DNA from: Halobacteriaceae archaeon Tc-Br11_E2g27
GTDB taxonomy: Archaea > Halobacteriota > Halobacteria > Halobacteriales > Haloarculaceae
Length of the DNA: 7,238 bases
Direction: 5' to 3'
Assembly (NCBI GenBank): GCA_001564135.1
Contig: LKNH01000132.1
Location: 1 to 7,238, forward strand
The notes beneath the pieces are model-generated. The model did no database searches, was not told where the DNA came from, and was given only the letters and a program-made list of their open reading frames with translations. The position numbers were made by a program, and so were the translations under genes. Each line of letters begins with the position of its first letter. The first letter of the stretch is position 1. Of this stretch, positions 6,128 to 7,238 are shown in pieces.

Positions 6128-6940
6128 ATGATTACGCTGAGTTCGGATTTCGGCTCACCGTATCCGGCGGCGATGAAAGGCGTCATCTGCCAGCGAACCG
6201 ATGCCCGACTCGTCGACATCTCTCATGAGTTTCCCCGGCAGGATGTGCGAGCAACCGCATTCTGGCTGACTCAAGTGCTGCCATACATGCCGCCTGCCAC
6301 CCACCTCGTCGTGGTTGACCCCGGCGTCGGCACCGACCGTGACGTCCTCGTCGCACGCGCAGGCGAACACGCACTGGTTGGCCCGGATAACGGCGTGTTG
6401 CGGCCCGCAGCACGGTCACTGGCTCCTGAACGTGAGATTGAGTGGTTCCGCCTTGCCGTTCCGGAAGACGGGCAACCGACGGACCCGGGAACTGACTGGC
6501 CGCCCGTTCCTGCGAGTTCGACCTTTCACGGGCGGGACGTCTTTGCGCCGGTCGCTGCCCGCGTCCACGAACTTGGCGTGGATGCAATCGCAGACGAACC
6601 GACGTTCGAACCGGTCGACTCGGACCAATCACTGCTCGAGTTGGAGTTCCCGGAGCCGACTCTCGAATCGACGAGTGCAACCGGCGAGGTGCTCGTCGCA
6701 GACGAGTTCGGCAACGCCATCACGAATATTCCCGGCAGCGTCATTGCGCCGCTGTTGGGAAATGCCATCGTGGTGAATGGCGAGTCATTCCCCGTCAGAG
6801 AGATGTATGCTGCCGTCGACTCCGGCGAACCGCTCGTGACCGTCGGTAGCCACGAACAGGTGGAACTGGCAGTCAATCAGGGCCGCGGGACGGAGACATT
6901 CGACCTCGCTGTCGGCGATACTGTGTCGCTGTCGTGGTGA
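6128..6940 (+). CDS. SAM hydroxide adenosyltransferase (DUF62, chlorinase/fluorinase superfamily)
   Basis: A 270-residue member of the family that cleaves S-adenosylmethionine with hydroxide to adenosine and methionine. The ATG at 6128 gives the family-typical start MITLSSDFG; a GTG two codons earlier is possible but less likely. Motifs: SDFG (6-9) in the SAM site, AAMKGVI (14-20), VVVDPGVGT (61-69), GPDNGVL (85-91), STFHGRDVFAPVAARV (131-146), and in the C-terminal domain DEFGNAITNI (192-201). The Asp-Arg-His set that activates water in archaeal hydroxide transferases appears as Asp64, Arg71 and His134, with the seven-residue Asp-Arg spacing of the Pyrococcus enzyme. This points to SAM hydrolysis rather than halogenation. 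Its physiological purpose in archaea is unsettled; it may clear SAM or supply adenosine and methionine. The stop is 14 bases from the stop of the convergent gene, so there is no room for separate terminators. Confidence 0.92.
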   Translation: MITLSSDFGSPYPAAMKGVICQRTDARLVDISHEFPRQDVRATAFWLTQVLPYMPPATHLVVVDPGVGTDRDVLVARAGEHALVGPDNGVLRPAARSLAPEREIEWFRLAVPEDGQPTDPGTDWPPVPASSTFHGRDVFAPVAARVHELGVDAIADEPTFEPVDSDQSLLELEFPEPTLESTSATGEVLVADEFGNAITNIPGSVIAPLLGNAIVVNGESFPVREMYAAVDSGEPLVTVGSHEQVELAVNQGRGTETFDLAVGDTVSLSW

Positions 6941-6954
6941 GGTTCCCCGTCCGT

Positions 6955-7238
6955 TCACGCCGTTGCAACCCACTTCTCGGAGTAGCGCTCACCGCACTCA
7001 CAGGCAGCGTAGGCGTGAATAACCGGCCCCTCCGCATAGAGGCCGCCGACCTCCTCGTTTTGTTCCTCCGCAAAGGCAAAAATAAGCTCTGGTGACGCGC
7101 CACATTCCGGACAGGTACCGCTGGTACACTCATCGCCAATCTCACCATCAGTCCCCATCGCTTCCTGTGCAAAGCCCATCGGGTCGATGCCGGTGGCTTG
7201 CTGAAAGACGGTTCTGGCTTTCTCTCCCGGAAGTACGA
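6955..7238 (-). CDS. Cys-rich, probably zinc-binding small protein (5' end may lie beyond window)
   Basis: The frame is open to the right edge. An ATG at 7179 would give a 74-residue protein, but the codons before it (VLPGEKARTVFQQATGIDP) look like coding sequence continuing into it, so I read this as a partial gene of at least 94 residues. Counting from that ATG, cysteines at 18, 23, 26, 60 and 62 make a CPEC knuckle and a later CEC pair, resembling a zinc ribbon with one shortened knuckle. Between them lies an acidic LIFAFAEEQNEEVGGLY segment. I do not recognise a named family; a haloarchaeal conserved hypothetical is most likely. It converges with the SAM hydrolase gene. Confidence 0.6.
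   Translation of the reverse strand, partial: VLPGEKARTVFQQATGIDPMGFAQEAMGTDGEIGDECTSGTCPECGASPELIFAFAEEQNEEVGGLYAEGPVIHAYAACECGERYSEKWVATA

Noticed and set aside
6128..6940. SAM-dependent chlorinase or fluorinase
   Set aside because: The Asp64/Arg71/His134 set matches the hydroxide-using enzymes of the superfamily, so halogenation is unlikely.

Overview
The window reads as chromosomal DNA of a halophilic archaeon (class Halobacteria). The proteins are strongly acidic (many D/E, few K), the promoters are TATA-type and close to the start codons, and the gene families are haloarchaeal or archaeal: an Nre DNA-repair protein, a winged-helix regulator of a type common in haloarchaea, a PRC-barrel-like small protein, and a trpDFEG cluster. 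I cannot assign a genus from this stretch alone.

Layout, left to right. Positions 3-497 (+) hold the C-terminal 164 residues of an NreA-type repair protein ending in a PCNA-interaction-like motif. Positions 651-1603 (+) hold a two-gene unit: a winged-helix DNA-binding protein and, 2 bases downstream, a small protein with a dense His/Arg/Asp motif. The arrangement looks like a toxin-antitoxin or regulator-effector pair and is the least understood part of the window. Positions 1755-5657 (-) hold the tryptophan operon, transcribed leftward in the order trpD, trpF, trpE, trpG. All three junctions are 4-base ATGA overlaps, and a hairpin plus seven T's follows trpG. Upstream of trpD, two copies of GTTCATTG spaced 20 bases apart bracket a TATA element, a plausible operator. 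Positions 5759-6010 (-) hold a small PRC-barrel-like protein. It diverges from a SAM hydroxide adenosyltransferase (SAM hydrolase, DUF62) at 6128-6940 (+). At the right edge, 6955-7238 (-) is the 3' part of a small Cys-rich, probably zinc-binding protein.

How the genes work together. TrpE and TrpG form anthranilate synthase, TrpD adds the phosphoribosyl group and TrpF isomerises the product, so the operon makes CdRP from chorismate. The later steps (trpC, trpB, trpA) are not here. TrpG is unusual: the two residues after the nucleophile motif, normally His-Gln, read Leu-Glu. The four intergenic gaps over 100 bases (498-650, 1604-1754, 5658-5758, 6011-6127) contain only promoter and terminator-like sequence. 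No rRNA, tRNA, CRISPR array or insertion sequence was seen.
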